Below are positions 46,238 to 54,802 of a DNA stretch of 64,000 nucleotides, one piece after another (within the stretch, counting starts at the first letter, position 1; the number at the start of each line of letters is the position of its first letter). Position numbers and translations under genes: made by a program. The stretch covers positions 1 to 64,000 of the forward strand of contig NZ_CABVMM010000003.1 of NCBI RefSeq assembly GCF_902499555.1, given 5' to 3'. The DNA is from Mesonia oceanica. GTDB taxonomy: Bacteria > Bacteroidota > Bacteroidia > Flavobacteriales > Flavobacteriaceae. The notes under the pieces were generated by a model that saw nothing but the letters and a program-made list of their open reading frames with translations, was not told where the DNA came from and searched no databases.

Positions 46238-47425
46238 AATGCTTGACATTTTAGCATTTCTCAAGGTTTCAAATTGCTGTAAATACATATCGGTTATGAT
46301 TTCCATAGGTAACGAACAGGCCGCTTTGTAATTTGCTTTTGCCAATTCAACTCTATAAGCATCGTTACAGATAATTTTCTCTACCGCATCAGCAAGTGAT
46401 TCTACGCTGGTAGGGTTAAAAAATTGGCCGCGGTACCCTTCTTCTCTAACCAAAATCCCTAAATCTCCTAAATCTGGTAATACCACGGCCTTTCCATAAC
46501 TTCCTGCTTGGTGTAAAACTCCTGAACTTCCGGTAGTTGAGGTGTAAGGGAATACCACTACAGCACTTTCTCCAAAAATTACAGGAACATCACTTTCTTC
46601 TACATAACCCGTAAAGGTAATGTTGGAAACATGCTTATATTTTTCTTGAACTCCGGCTAAATATCCAGGGGTGTTGGGACTATCGGTACCGGCGATCACA
46701 ATTTCTATCGCTTCGTTGGTGCTTTTTCTAATTTTTTCTACCGCCTCGATTAAGATTTCCACTTTTTTATAAGTTCCAAATTTACCAAAGGTCATTACCT
46801 TTTTAGGCCCTTTTGGTAAATCGAAACTTGGTTCCGGTGGTGTTTCAAAAGAACCGTGCGGAATAAGCAACACGTTATCTGTTTTATATTTAGTTTCGAG
46901 TATTTGTACGTATTTACTAATCGTAACTGCTACCAAATCTGCTTTTAATAAGACTTTGGTAAGCGTTGAGCCAATAAAGTTATATACTTTTTGCATCAAC
47001 TTGTTAGAAGTAAACCCGGCACTACCTAAATCTACTTGCTCTAAAATATTATGTAGTAAGACAATGGTAGCAATTCCTTTTAGTTTAAAAATCATAGGTA
47101 ATAAAAGACCTAAAGCTGCAGCAATTTTTTTATCACCAAATTTCATAAACTGCAAGTTAAATAAGATAGCGTCTGGTTTCTCCTGTTGAATGGTTTTATA
47201 AACACTCCATACGTTTTTGTAACTGTTAAACTTCCAGCAATCTTTTACGGTGATTTTACATCCTTGTGTGTCAAAATCTAATTGCTTTGGTTCTTCCGTA
47301 TAATCTGTAATTAAAACCAATTCATCTATATCTTCCTTTTGCGCAAAGTTTTTTACTAAGTGGTAACCGTATTCGTTTAAGGTTACTTTACTTGGAGGGA
47401 ATGCTGTAACAATTGCTAATTTCAT
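46229..47425 (-). CDS. Family 4 glycosyltransferase
   Basis: The 398-residue GT-B protein has an N-terminal donor-fold half (LAIVTAFPPSKVTLNEYGYH) and a C-terminal half with VMTFGKFGTYKKVEILIEAV, ITFTGYVEESDVP, VVFPYTSTTGSSGVLHQAGS and GKAVVLPDLG. The usual E-x7-E site is modified. It is cytoplasmic and probably retaining. It follows the flippase gene in a three-gene unit (STAS, flippase, GT4); the combination of GT4 and MOP flippase is that of PelF and PelG. The substrate is unknown. Confidence 0.9.
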   Translation of the reverse strand: MKLAIVTAFPPSKVTLNEYGYHLVKNFAQKEDIDELVLITDYTEEPKQLDFDTQGCKITVKDCWKFNSYKNVWSVYKTIQQEKPDAILFNLQFMKFGDKKIAAALGLLLPMIFKLKGIATIVLLHNILEQVDLGSAGFTSNKLMQKVYNFIGSTLTKVLLKADLVAVTISKYVQILETKYKTDNVLLIPHGSFETPPEPSFDLPKGPKKVMTFGKFGTYKKVEILIEAVEKIRKSTNEAIEIVIAGTDSPNTPGYLAGVQEKYKHVSNITFTGYVEESDVPVIFGESAVVVFPYTSTTGSSGVLHQAGSYGKAVVLPDLGDLGILVREEGYRGQFFNPTSVESLADAVEKIICNDAYRVELAKANYKAACSLPMEIITDMYLQQFETLRNAKMSSILV

Positions 47426-47502
47426 AATGATAGTTTTTTGTTTCTTGAGGTAAAAATCTTCTTTTAATTGCTTTAGTTATAATTTCTTCGATAAACGCAA
47501 GT

Positions 47503-48759
47503 TTACTTTCGACGAAATTTCTTCTTCTGCTGATAAAAGAACAAGCCTAGCTGTATCAACAATAGAAAACTCATAATTACGATCTGTACTTCTACTACTT
47601 GTGCTAAACTTTGATGAAAGAATACGATGAAGGCTACTTGACTTACTCCAAAAACTCCTGAGATAACCACCGGCAGGTATTTTTCTAAGGATAAAAAGTA
47701 ATAGACAAATACATTAGAAACCGCAAAAATAGAAGTGGCCAAGGCGTATTTCCATAAAAGTGGTGCCATAGTGATATACTCTTCACCAAACATGAGTTGA
47801 ATAATAGTTTCCGGGAAAAAGAAAGTAAGCACAACAATACTTCCCGCCAATAAACTAATAAGGCTTAAATATTTAAAAAATACAGGAAGCGGATCCTTAC
47901 CTTCTTTTTTCAATTTTACTACGGTAGGTAATAAAATCATCACAAACATCCACGCGACAAAGTAGACCATTCTTCCTATTAAGGCCAACGAAGCATAAAG
48001 TCCGGCCTCGTAAGCATCAAAATAATGCTTTACCAATAGAATATCACTATTGTTAATAATGATCTGGGTAAGCTCATAAAATGCGGTAATAAGAATAAAA
48101 CCGAAAATGGATTTTAAACTACCTATTTCTAAGGGAGATTCAGCTACATCTTTCGACTTACTTTTTTGATAAGGAAAAAGTCCGAAAATGAAAGAAATAA
48201 ATATTCCAGCCGCTATCAATAAAGAAGTATTTCCTTTTAAGGTGAGCACTAAGACTAAAGTTATGACCAGCCTGCTTATCATTTCGGTTTGATAAGTGAA
48301 GGAAAGCTTGTAGAAACTTTTATTTCCTTGAAAATACCCTCGATTAGTACTCATTAAAAAGTAAACGGGGATACCGGCTGCAAAAAAATAAAACATCTCT
48401 TTAGAATTGGTTTGGAAAATTTGTTGCAACTCACCGGCAAATAAGGCTATCACAATCCCTAAAATAATTCCGGAAATGATAGCGACTTTCTTTATAAAAC
48501 TAAAAAAGCTGAATTGTTTTGCTCCTTCTAAACCTGCCGTAAATTTGGTTACCGAAAGTTGAAAAGTCATGGCAACAAACGATAGCACCATTAACAAGGT
48601 GATTAAAATAGCGGCGTCTGCAAATTTTTCAGGACCTAAAATTCTTCCCAAAACCAAATTGTACACATAATTACCACCGTTAACCACTAGGGCACTTAAC
48701 ATAAAAACCTGCTCAGGTTTTAAAGTTAATTTATAAGGTAGGGTTGAAGAAGCTATCAT
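47503..48759 (-). CDS. MOP-superfamily polysaccharide flippase (Wzx/PelG-like)
   Basis: The 418-residue protein is almost wholly membrane helices, about twelve. The N-terminal segment VNGGNYVYNLVLGRILGPEK and ILLPTVVKLKKEGKDP are typical of oligosaccharide flippases. It would move a lipid-linked or polymeric sugar across the inner membrane. The STAS gene is 27 nt upstream and the GT4 gene 77 nt downstream, all on the minus strand. Confidence 0.9.
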   Translation of the reverse strand: MIASSTLPYKLTLKPEQVFMLSALVVNGGNYVYNLVLGRILGPEKFADAAILITLLMVLSFVAMTFQLSVTKFTAGLEGAKQFSFFSFIKKVAIISGIILGIVIALFAGELQQIFQTNSKEMFYFFAAGIPVYFLMSTNRGYFQGNKSFYKLSFTYQTEMISRLVITLVLVLTLKGNTSLLIAAGIFISFIFGLFPYQKSKSKDVAESPLEIGSLKSIFGFILITAFYELTQIIINNSDILLVKHYFDAYEAGLYASLALIGRMVYFVAWMFVMILLPTVVKLKKEGKDPLPVFFKYLSLISLLAGSIVVLTFFFPETIIQLMFGEEYITMAPLLWKYALATSIFAVSNVFVYYFLSLEKYLPVVISGVFGVSQVAFIVFFHQSLAQVVEVQIVIMSFLLLIQLGLFFYQQKKKFRRK

Positions 48760-48786
48760 AATTCTATTTTTTTAGTGTTGTGTTGG

Positions 48787-49095
48787 TTATGCGGCGATGG
48801 TAAACTTACCCTTAAACAAATTGACGTTGCATCGTTTAAATGCTCCGATGATTTTCTGGTTTTGTTTTCCCATGAAAGCGATTTTCTTTCCTTTTTTAAA
48901 AGCTGTTTCCACTAAACTTCTAAGCTCTAAAACACTTCCTGTATCAATACTATCTATTTCGCTAAGATCGATAGTGAAAAAGTCGATATTCTTAAGAAGC
49001 GTTTCGATGTGTGTTCTTACTAAATGTGCAGTACTTACGGTAAGATTCCCTGAGAGTTGAACTAACTCATTGTTTTGTTTGATAAAAAAAGCCAT
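48787..49095 (-). CDS. STAS-domain protein
   Basis: The 102-residue protein is a single STAS domain: FTIDLSEIDSIDTGSVLELR, then KIAFMGKQNQKI. In anti-sigma antagonists a Ser/Thr after the Asp is phosphorylated; here the loop is IDTGSV, so Thr or Ser could serve. No anti-sigma kinase or sigma gene is near. It is first in the STAS-flippase-GT4 unit and may control the machinery. It is divergent from the TPR-barrel gene across a LytTR-type box. Confidence 0.85.
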   Translation of the reverse strand: MAFFIKQNNELVQLSGNLTVSTAHLVRTHIETLLKNIDFFTIDLSEIDSIDTGSVLELRSLVETAFKKGKKIAFMGKQNQKIIGAFKRCNVNLFKGKFTIAA

Positions 49096-49165
49096 AATTT
49101 TATGTTTTATGTGTTATTGTTGATTCAAATATCTATCTTAATTCAGTGAAGAAAGTTCAAGTTTC

Positions 49166-49195
49166 GACGAATGGTTCTGTTGTGTAGATGAATAA
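49166..49195 (+). promoter_or_regulatory. LytTR-type paired box in divergent promoter
   Basis: GACGAATGG (49166) and GATGAATAA (49187) start 21 bp apart, preceded by TTTC. It lies in the gap between the divergent STAS-flippase-GT4 unit and the TPR-barrel gene, so it may control both. Confidence 0.55.
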
Positions 49196-49244
49196 TAACG
49201 CTACTATGTGTAACTTGTACCTGTCTAATAAGAAAAAAACGATA

Positions 49245-51314
49245 ATGAAAATTTTCAGACTATTACTAGTTGGTTTTATATGTAATTTAATCGGCTTTTC
49301 AGCTTTTACTCAAGAAATGAATGAAGGTTTTCAGTTTCTCGAAAAAGGGAAGTTTGCAGAAGCTGAAAGCTTTTTTGCAGATGTTCTTCAGCAATATCCC
49401 AATAACAAAACAGCAATCATCTGTTACGGTAGGGCCGTAGGTTTAAATGGCCGTCCAGAAAAAGCAACTAATTTGTTTTCTGATTTGTTGGAAGAATACC
49501 CAAAGGATTTAGAAGTGCAATTAAATTATGCAGAGTCCTTACTTTGGAATAAAAATTATCCCGAAGCTAGAAGCTATTATGCGCAACTGGTAAAAAATAA
49601 TCCTGAAAATTTTGCAGCGCTCTTGGGTTATGCCAATACGTTTTCTAATCTAAAGGAATATGAAAATGCATTGACCTATGTAAATAAAGCCTTAGTGGTT
49701 TCGCCTAATAACCCGAATGCGATGACTTCTAAAAAATATATTCGGTTGGGGTTTGCCTATACCAAAATGCAATTGCAGGATTATGAAGCCTCCATCCAGT
49801 TGTTATCAGAAAATTTAGAAGATTTTCCTTTAGATAAAGAAACCTTACTTAATCAGGCTAATGTGTATTTGATTATGGAAGAGAGTGAAAAAGCCAATGA
49901 AGTCTATTTATTGACGGCAACCAATCCTAAAGATAGCATTACTGCATTAAACGGAATGGCTTTGGCGGCTCATATAGGGAAGAACGATAAACGTGCGTTA
50001 GCATTGACGAAAGAGTCTTTGCAAAAAGCGGAAGAATTTGGAGATAGCGAACTTCTAAAAAAAACGAAAGAACGTTTTGTACAAAGTTTGATTTGGAATA
50101 GAGCGTTTAAAGAAGCTGAAAATACTATTGAAAACTATCTTTCTACCTACGGAAATGAAAATTGGATTTTATCGTTACGGGCAACTTTAGGAATGTACCG
50201 AAGTGATTTTAAAGATAGTATTGAAGATTATAAAAATATCTTAGAGAAAGATTCGATTTCCTTTGATGGGAACTTAGGAAGTGCCAATGCTTATTTTGCA
50301 GATGGTCAACCAGAAAAAGCCTATGAAGCGGTCAATCAGACGTTGACTATTTTTGAAAATCAAAAAGATGCGACTAATTTTCTAGATAAACTAAATAGAA
50401 CCTATTCTCCTGATGTAGAGGAACGAATTAGTTACACCTTTGATAATGGCGATAACCAAGCTTATGCCACTCAAACCCAAATTAATTTCCCCATCAGTTT
50501 AAAATTTACCTTATTAGGAGATTATACTTATCGTAAAACAGAAAATACCATTACCAACAATAAAGCCTCTTCCCATAATGCTAATTTTGGGGTGAGCTAT
50601 CAGTTTCATCCCAAAGCCAAATTTACAGCCTTAGCAGGAGTTTCTTCAGCCAGTTCTTTTTCTAATGACTATACAGCAGTATTGGGAAAAGCTTTTTTTA
50701 ATATTAAACCTTATAAACTACAAGATTTAGAAATTGGTTATCAACGGGATATCCAAAACTTTAATGCCGACTTATTAGATAGAAATATTGCTGCCAATCA
50801 TTTATACTTAAATTATAACTTAAGCACTAATAAAAAAATAGGTTGGTTTACGCAGTATTTTTATACCTTTCAATCAGATAGCAACCAACGTAACTTGCTG
50901 TTTACTTCGGTGTACTATAATTTCTTGACGCAACCGGTATTAAAAGGAGGGATTAACTATCAATACATTAGTTTTAAAGATCAAGTGCCTACGGTTTATT
51001 TTAGTCCTGCCCGATTTAATGCGACTGAAATTTTTGTAGATTTTCTGAAAGATGAAAATGTAGCTAAAGAAGCATCAATGTTTTATGGATTGACAGCCGC
51101 CACCGGATTTCAATTTATTGAGGACGATAAGAAACAATCTACTTACCGTTTTCAAGGAAAATTAGGCTATAAGTTTTCAAATCGTTTCTTACTCAACTTT
51201 TATGGAACCCATAGTAACATTGCTTCTGCAACGGCGGCAGGATTTAAGTTTACAGAACTTGGTATACGCTTAAAATGGTACCTTACGAAAAAGCCGGTTT
51301 TTAAGATGAATTAG
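49245..51314 (+). CDS. TPR plus outer membrane beta-barrel protein (exopolysaccharide exporter-like)
   Basis: I choose ATG 49245 (689 residues), giving MKIFRLLLVGFICNLIGFSA and a clear signal peptide; the longer frame from 49188 has an unsuitable N-terminus and overlaps the box. Residues about 25-385 are TPR repeats. The last 280 residues are amphipathic beta-strands ending LRLKWYLTKKPVFKMN, a likely barrel. TPR fused to a porin is the design of PelB, PgaA and BcsC, which export polymers through the outer membrane. It stands next to a GT4 and flippase unit. The function is inferred from architecture and context. Confidence 0.82.
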   Translation: MKIFRLLLVGFICNLIGFSAFTQEMNEGFQFLEKGKFAEAESFFADVLQQYPNNKTAIICYGRAVGLNGRPEKATNLFSDLLEEYPKDLEVQLNYAESLLWNKNYPEARSYYAQLVKNNPENFAALLGYANTFSNLKEYENALTYVNKALVVSPNNPNAMTSKKYIRLGFAYTKMQLQDYEASIQLLSENLEDFPLDKETLLNQANVYLIMEESEKANEVYLLTATNPKDSITALNGMALAAHIGKNDKRALALTKESLQKAEEFGDSELLKKTKERFVQSLIWNRAFKEAENTIENYLSTYGNENWILSLRATLGMYRSDFKDSIEDYKNILEKDSISFDGNLGSANAYFADGQPEKAYEAVNQTLTIFENQKDATNFLDKLNRTYSPDVEERISYTFDNGDNQAYATQTQINFPISLKFTLLGDYTYRKTENTITNNKASSHNANFGVSYQFHPKAKFTALAGVSSASSFSNDYTAVLGKAFFNIKPYKLQDLEIGYQRDIQNFNADLLDRNIAANHLYLNYNLSTNKKIGWFTQYFYTFQSDSNQRNLLFTSVYYNFLTQPVLKGGINYQYISFKDQVPTVYFSPARFNATEIFVDFLKDENVAKEASMFYGLTAATGFQFIEDDKKQSTYRFQGKLGYKFSNRFLLNFYGTHSNIASATAAGFKFTELGIRLKWYLTKKPVFKMN

Positions 51315-51345
51315 TTTAAAATAATCTATTCAACTTATTATTTGG

Positions 51346-51385
51346 AAAGTCCTCGTAGGTTTTTAAAACCGGTGAGGACTTTTTA
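51346..51385 (+). terminator. Terminator repeat, copy 2
   Basis: AAGTCCTC (51347-51354) pairs with GAGGACTT (51374-51381), with inner AGGTTTT/AAAACC pairing, and T residues follow. It is related to the hairpin at 23017 (core ACCTCACAGGTTTT) and lies 32 nt after the TPR-barrel stop. Confidence 0.8.
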
Positions 51386-51448
51386 ATTATGTAGTTCTAT
51401 TTTCATTGAAAGGATAGCGAATTTTTCTCGATTCCTTTTGGACTGAAA

Positions 51449-51892
51449 TTAATATTCATATAAAATATCTTCCTCGAAATTTTCTAAATGAAGAATAACC
51501 TTATCAGTGCCTTCTACTTGTAAACTAGAGATATCAAAAGAAGTTTCTTTTCTAATTACCGCCTGACAAAGTTCTTGATTGTCAAGCACCATTCTAATAT
51601 TTCGTTGAGGCGGAGCAGATTCCATCACAGCTCCGGAATCGATTAATTCTACTGTCCAAGTAGAACCATCACAACCACTTGCCGAATAAGAGAGCTCTAG
51701 ACAACCTTCTGTAAATGAATAATCGGTAAAGACAAAATCAGAGGTCGTGGCATTTTCAAATTGATCGCTGCTAACTACTACTTCTTGGTCGCAATTGTAG
51801 TCAAAAGGATCTGTGATTATTTCATTGTTGTCGTCATCAGAATCACATGACACAAATACACAAGCAAGGGCTAAGAAAATTAAATTTTTCAT
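51449..51892 (-). CDS. Small lipoprotein of unknown function
   Basis: The 147-residue protein has a lipobox (FVSC, lipid Cys 16) and then an acidic tail (DSDDDNN) typical of Bacteroidota surface lipoproteins. The mature part is beta-rich with three Cys (FDYNCDQ, EGCLELSYSASGCDG). I recognise no family. It is monocistronic, between the TPR-barrel gene and the DUF4114 gene. Confidence 0.75.
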   Translation of the reverse strand: MKNLIFLALACVFVSCDSDDDNNEIITDPFDYNCDQEVVVSSDQFENATTSDFVFTDYSFTEGCLELSYSASGCDGSTWTVELIDSGAVMESAPPQRNIRMVLDNQELCQAVIRKETSFDISSLQVEGTDKVILHLENFEEDILYEY

Positions 51893-51996
51893 GGTTTTGT
51901 ATTTATAGGTAGATACAAAAAACTGCTAAAGGTTGCTTTTAAACTTTAGATGATAAGTTGAAGACTATGGTGCCTAATAAAATAATAAACAAAAAA

Positions 51997-52023
51997 AGGC
52001 CGAAAGCTTTTCACTTTCGACCT
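51997..52023 (-). terminator. Terminator of the DUF4114 gene
   Basis: On the minus strand AGGTCGAAAG and CTTTCGGCCT form a 10-bp stem with one G-U, followed by a seven-T run. It is 27 nt after the stop. Confidence 0.85.
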
Positions 52024-52049
52024 CCTCTCAAAAAACCAACCAATTTCAA

Positions 52050-54482
52050 CTATTCCATAACAAGTCGGTAAGAGAATTTCTCTTTTTCATGTATGATTAG
52101 GGCTTGATAAATGCCTCTTTTTAATGGAGATAAATTTATCTGTGCTTGATTATTTTGTGTAGTAAAAGAGCGTTCTAAAACTTTTCTTCCCAGCATATCA
52201 AACAATTGTAAATTTGCTTTTTCAATAGGTTGAGTAAATACTAGGTTGATGTTTTCTTTTACAGGGTTGGGATATGCATAAAAAGCTGCAGTTAAATTTT
52301 GGTCATCCTGTAACGATAAACTTTCGCTTGAAAATTGAACATTCGCTATGTCTAGATTAAACTCCTGAAAGCTTTGATAATTTCCTTGTACCGAAAAAAC
52401 GATACTTTTCAACTGAAATTCATTTAAACTTTCCCCATTTGCATTCTGGAAATCACTCAAATTAATTTGATACATGCTCGTTTGAGCATTCACCGGCAAT
52501 TGAAACTTAAATCGGTTATTCCAATCCATTAGGTTTTCAGTGACCAAGACTATTTCTACCGGAAGATTATTGGTAATGGAAAAAGCTAAAGATTCATAAG
52601 CGGAAGCATCAAATATCATCTCTCCAGGTAAAATAGTTCTAAATAAATTAGCTGTTCCTAATACACTTCCTGATACGGATGGATTTCTTTCAACAGTATA
52701 ATCAGTACTGTTATTTGTGTTTTCAGAAAAAGCTGATATTTCAAAATTGTTGACAACTACTTCATTTTCGAGATAATCCAGTCCCCAAGGGCCATCGGCC
52801 AAATAAAGCGCATCTGCTTGAGGTGAATTACTTCCCAATAGGGTTAAATTAATATCAAACAAACCCCCTGTGGTGATTACCACATCTTCTTTATAACTTC
52901 CAGACAGAGCAATCGTCGGGTTTAAACTAGTTTCAGTGGCCATTTCAGTTTCTCTCTTGCTGGCAAGGACTTGAAGGTTACCTTGCCCTGATTTGTTCAC
53001 AATTTCTAACTGAATCTCACCATCTTTATAAAAACCTTTTGTTACAAAAACCGAAGGAATTCTGTCTAAAACAACCGAACTGTTTACAGGTTTTGTAGCG
53101 TTTAATTCCTCTAAAATATGATTGGTAATATGGCTTACTTGTCCCATAGATGAGCCCCAGATTTGAAAATTAGCAAAATCTACAGACGGATATTGAAAGA
53201 TGTTCCAATAACTGTGTAACTCGTAAGTAGTAGTGTTTTCAGCTACAGAAAATAAAATTGCATATTCTACTTGTTCGTTAGCTCTTTCTATTTTAAGCAT
53301 TACCAATTCATGATTTTGAATGTTTACCGTTCTAATATCTTTTAAAGTGGATCCATTTAATCGGTCGCAAATCATTTTAGAATGATTGTAAACTTCTCCT
53401 AGGGTTTTTGTGGCTAATGCAGCAGCTACCCGGTTATCGCCTTCATAATAATCTACAGCAAAAACTTCCGTAGCATTGGTGATCGATAATAAGTCGGTTG
53501 GACTGGATTCGTAGGATTGTTCGCTTCCAAACATTCCACTGGAAGGGAAAATTCCTCCTAAATTTAATCCTGAATTTGCACCTCTAGCGGTCAAATTTTT
53601 CTGAAATTTTGTTTGTAAATTTTTCTTGTGGGCAAATGAGTTGTTTTTTACTCGGTTAAAGTTTCTTTTGGCAATTAGTTGTGCTAGACTTCCATTACTT
53701 TCCAATCCTCCCATATTGGCAGAACTTACATCGGTAGCACTTTCTACATCTGCATAGTTTTGGGTTCTTAATGCAGAATAAGGATTAGCACTTACATAGA
53801 AAAGAGCATCATTAAAATCGTTATCACAAGAAGAATAATCCCTTCTTATATCTTCAAAACCTAAGATGATTCGTTCATTCTCCGGATCTGCCAATAAGAT
53901 ATTGTGGTGGCGTAATTTAGCATTTGCTTCTGGGTTAAAATCTGGATTAGAATATAATTGCCAGTTACCTGCAGTTACCGAAGTTGTAGCGTCTTTCCAT
54001 CCATCAGCTAGAAGTACCCATCCAATACCGGTATTAGCTGGAAAACTTCCTATTTTTACTTTGTTTCCTTTCATGAGTCCGCCACCATATCCTCCTTCAG
54101 AAACGTTAGGGAAAATAATGGTGATATCTGATGGTGTTGGCGCTGAGGTATAGGGGCTATTGAGATCATAAGTATAAAAACCCAATACATTCTTATAACC
54201 GGCACCTTCTTTTACAAAAGTAACCCAAACATCGGCTGCCTGATCTAAGATAACATCGGTATCATAACCCGAAGAAATATAATGCGGATTATAATCGGGT
54301 ACGGGATAACCTTCGGGAACAGCATTGGTAATCATCTCCATTGTGGCGTCGCTAATTACATCATTATCCGGCTCTAAATAGAGTGGAGTCCCATCTGAAG
54401 TATAAGGTCCTAAAAAGTTATAATTTTGAGCAAAACAAAACTGTATAACTAAAAATAGAAAGATGTGTAGTGCTATTTTCAT
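52050..54482 (-). CDS. T9SS type A secreted protein with DUF4114 domain
   Basis: The 810-residue protein has a signal peptide (ends FCFAQ). A DUF4114-type domain includes IGWVLLADGW and the Asp-rich ILGFEDIRRDYSSCDNDFND. Two beta-rich regions follow, with a galactose-binding-like one near 560-720. The type A C-terminal sorting domain begins at AFYAYPNPVKENINL, continues with LFDMLGRKVL and ends YRLVME. It would be exported by the T9SS and anchored or released. It carries its own TAnnTTTG promoter with a LytTR-type box upstream and a terminator. It is likely a matrix or adhesive protein co-regulated with the polysaccharide genes. Confidence 0.88.
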   Translation of the reverse strand: MKIALHIFLFLVIQFCFAQNYNFLGPYTSDGTPLYLEPDNDVISDATMEMITNAVPEGYPVPDYNPHYISSGYDTDVILDQAADVWVTFVKEGAGYKNVLGFYTYDLNSPYTSAPTPSDITIIFPNVSEGGYGGGLMKGNKVKIGSFPANTGIGWVLLADGWKDATTSVTAGNWQLYSNPDFNPEANAKLRHHNILLADPENERIILGFEDIRRDYSSCDNDFNDALFYVSANPYSALRTQNYADVESATDVSSANMGGLESNGSLAQLIAKRNFNRVKNNSFAHKKNLQTKFQKNLTARGANSGLNLGGIFPSSGMFGSEQSYESSPTDLLSITNATEVFAVDYYEGDNRVAAALATKTLGEVYNHSKMICDRLNGSTLKDIRTVNIQNHELVMLKIERANEQVEYAILFSVAENTTTYELHSYWNIFQYPSVDFANFQIWGSSMGQVSHITNHILEELNATKPVNSSVVLDRIPSVFVTKGFYKDGEIQLEIVNKSGQGNLQVLASKRETEMATETSLNPTIALSGSYKEDVVITTGGLFDINLTLLGSNSPQADALYLADGPWGLDYLENEVVVNNFEISAFSENTNNSTDYTVERNPSVSGSVLGTANLFRTILPGEMIFDASAYESLAFSITNNLPVEIVLVTENLMDWNNRFKFQLPVNAQTSMYQINLSDFQNANGESLNEFQLKSIVFSVQGNYQSFQEFNLDIANVQFSSESLSLQDDQNLTAAFYAYPNPVKENINLVFTQPIEKANLQLFDMLGRKVLERSFTTQNNQAQINLSPLKRGIYQALIIHEKEKFSYRLVME

Positions 54483-54504
54483 AATAAAAAGATTTTTGTT
54501 AGAA

Positions 54505-54512
54505 CAAATTTA
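54505..54512 (-). promoter_or_regulatory. Probable -7 box of the DUF4114 gene
   Basis: On the minus strand TAAATTTG fits TAnnTTTG, 22 nt before the ATG. No TTG lies at the -33 distance, which is usual for promoters that need an activator. A LytTR-type box begins 31 bp upstream. Confidence 0.5.
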
Positions 54513-54543
54513 TAGCAGCTACTTAGGGATTTGTTATCTATTC

Positions 54544-54574
54544 GATTAGCGTATTGAAAAAGGTAGACGAATGG
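54544..54574 (+). promoter_or_regulatory. LytTR-type paired box upstream of the DUF4114 gene
   Basis: GATTAGCGT (54544) and GACGAATGG (54566) start 22 bp apart. With the -7 box at 54505-54512 this is the normal place for activation. Confidence 0.5.
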
Positions 54575-54634
54575 TTAATATGTTTCTTTTAACTGAAAAA
54601 GAAGACTATCGAAATAGGCGAGTTTATAAAAACA

Positions 54635-54700
54635 TTAAGGCCGGAAGAAAACTCCCGGCCTTAAAACCAATAAAAACTTATGAAATAAAATTACTTAACC
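54635..54700 (-). ncRNA. Hairpin plus conserved box, copy 2 (possible small RNA or 3' UTR element)
   Basis: TTAAGGCCGG (54635-54644) and CCGGCCTTAA (54655-54664) make a G+C-rich hairpin, next to a 35-nt box (54666-54700) that differs from 37111-37143 by one extra A and one end base. On the minus strand the order is again LytTR gene, LytTR-type box, conserved box, hairpin, then AATGTTTTT, a possible terminator. The box contains ATG-AAA-TAA on the plus strand, a start followed by a stop after one codon. Confidence 0.3.
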
Positions 54701-54745
54701 TCACTTCAAAGATGGGAATTTAATACGTTGCTTTTTAAGTTTTTC

Positions 54746-54775
54746 GATGAATGGTTTAAATTACTCGTTGGATGG
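54746..54775 (+). promoter_or_regulatory. LytTR-type paired box 3' of the second LytTR gene
   Basis: GATGAATGG (54746) and GTTGGATGG (54767) start 21 bp apart, preceded by TTTTTC as at 37181-37187. It lies 27 nt beyond the stop of the LytTR gene. Confidence 0.4.
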
Positions 54776-54802
54776 TGTCTTACTGCAGATAAGATATAAA
54801 TT

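Noticed and set aside
47505-47520. TTTCGACGAAAT word resembling a LytTR half-site
   Set aside because: It is inside the flippase coding end and has no partner word 21 or 22 bp away.
49188-49244. Longer start for the TPR-barrel protein
   Set aside because: It adds a polar 19-residue stretch before a good signal peptide and overlaps the LytTR-type box.
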